A stretch of DNA of 5,615 bases, taken from Spirochaetia bacterium (GTDB taxonomy: Bacteria > Spirochaetota > Spirochaetia > DTKZ01). The DNA lies in contig JAISXE010000077.1 of NCBI GenBank assembly GCA_031270615.1, positions 1-5,615 of the forward strand. Reading direction: 5' to 3'. Within the stretch, counting starts at the first letter, position 1, and every line of letters starts with the position of its first letter. The notes under the pieces were generated by a model that ran no database searches, had not been told where the DNA came from, and saw only the letters and a list, made by a program, of their open reading frames with translations. A program made the position numbers and the translations under genes. Positions 5,173-5,615 of this stretch are shown one piece after another.

Positions 5173-5615
5173 ACGCCGGCCCCCTTTGGCGCGCCCGGCG
5201 CATATTTGACGCGGTAATCGCGCACCGCCGCGCGGACTGTATTGATACACATCAGGATAGAGGCGGCGGGCGTGATAAGATACACATACCCGAAAGAGAT
5301 CTGCATGGCCGGAGTGAGCTGCCGCATGTTGCGAATCGCGAAAGTGTAGCCGAAATAGAGCAGGTACAGGCACACCAGAAACATAAAAGCGTAAATTCCC
5401 AGAAAGTAATACCGTTTGATTCTCGCCGTCAAATGCAGAAGAAGTAAATCGATAACGATATGCCGGCCCTCCGTGATGCAGACGGCGGAACCGAACATAA
5501 TGGTGGCGAAAAACAGAAGTTTGCACATTTCCTCTGACCAGGCAAGGGAATTCCCCAAAATATAACGGCAAAAAATCTGCAGCATGACAAGAAAGACGAA
5601 AGCCGCGCTGGTAAA
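5169..5615 (-). CDS. dctQ: TRAP transporter small permease subunit, DctQ type, 5'-truncated by window edge
   Basis: 148 residues are visible before the TGA at 5169-5171. The frame stays open to the window edge and the residues before the ATG at 5585 (FTSAAFVFLV) continue a membrane helix, so the true start is outside. Family features are LQIFCRYILGNSLAWSEEMC just after the first membrane helix, followed by a helix with FGSAV, then EGRHIVIDLLLLHL, and further membrane segments near FLGIYAFMFLVCLYLLYFG and GYVYLITPAASILMCI. The small four-helix DctQ subunit binds DctM in the inner membrane and forms the platform for the periplasmic binding protein. The charged tail RDYRVKYAPGAPKGAG is presumably cytoplasmic. 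A binding-protein gene (DctP type) would be expected upstream, beyond the right edge. Confidence 0.92.
   Translation of the reverse strand, partial: FTSAAFVFLVMLQIFCRYILGNSLAWSEEMCKLLFFATIMFGSAVCITEGRHIVIDLLLLHLTARIKRYYFLGIYAFMFLVCLYLLYFGYTFAIRNMRQLTPAMQISFGYVYLITPAASILMCINTVRAAVRDYRVKYAPGAPKGAGV
5180..5187 (-). promoter_or_regulatory. Shine-Dalgarno of dctM inside the end of dctQ
   Basis: The minus strand reads AAAGGGGG, 7 nt before the dctM ATG at 5172 and within the last codons of dctQ. Together with the ATGA overlap it decides the dctM start over the longer upstream frame. Confidence 0.7.

Noticed and set aside
4490..5209. Plus-strand open frame of 239 codons opposite dctM
   Set aside because: It is antisense to an unmistakable DctM; its methionine- and isoleucine-rich sequence mirrors the codons of the membrane segments on the other strand.
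5173..5571. Possible fusion extending dctM upstream to 5571 in the same frame
   Set aside because: The extra 133 residues are the out-of-frame reading of dctQ; the ribosome site and ATGA overlap at 5172 mark the real start.

Overview
The window carries parts or all of six protein genes and two stretches of non-coding repeat sequence. Base composition looks close to half G+C or slightly above. The gene mix (TRAP transporter, ComF, TtcA-type thiolase, AraC regulator) fits many anaerobic or host-associated bacteria. My best guess is a spirochaete of the Treponema type, from general impression of the TtcA and ComF sequences and the repeat-rich intergenic DNA; this is a low-confidence inference with no marker gene behind it.

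Layout, left to right. At 1-846 (+) is the 3' part of an AraC/XylS-type regulator with a cupin-like sensor region and a C-terminal double helix-turn-helix. It converges, across only 23 nt, on a ComF-family phosphoribosyltransferase gene (870-1637, -). Next is a 394-nt gene-free stretch (about 1710-2103) made almost wholly of repeats: an 18-bp perfect inverted repeat bracketing at least four hairpins, followed by an imperfect inverted repeat that touches the next stop codon. Then come a TtcA-like tRNA thiolation gene (2104-2862, -), a 130-nt gap with a second copy of that inverted repeat, a B3-like metallo-beta-lactamase-fold hydrolase gene (2993-3847, -), a 50-nt gap with a strong stem-loop, and the large (3898-5172, -) and small (5169-5615, -, cut by the window edge) membrane subunits of a TRAP transporter.

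How the genes work together. The TRAP subunits overlap by ATGA and should be translationally coupled. The MBL-fold gene follows closely with a perfect Shine-Dalgarno and is probably in the same transcript, so it may act on the imported organic acid or a derivative of it. The periplasmic binding protein that should complete the transporter would lie to the right of the window. ttcA and comF are housekeeping-type genes on the same strand but separated by repeat-bearing gaps, and comF appears to have its own extended -10 promoter placed so close to the ATG that the message may be leaderless.

The most unusual part is 1735-2019. Two of its hairpins are each flanked by short direct repeats. If each hairpin plus one flanking copy is removed on paper, the remaining sequence around them becomes a 40-bp tandem repeat. 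This looks like small palindromic elements inserted into older repeat DNA, or a structured RNA; sequence alone cannot decide between them.
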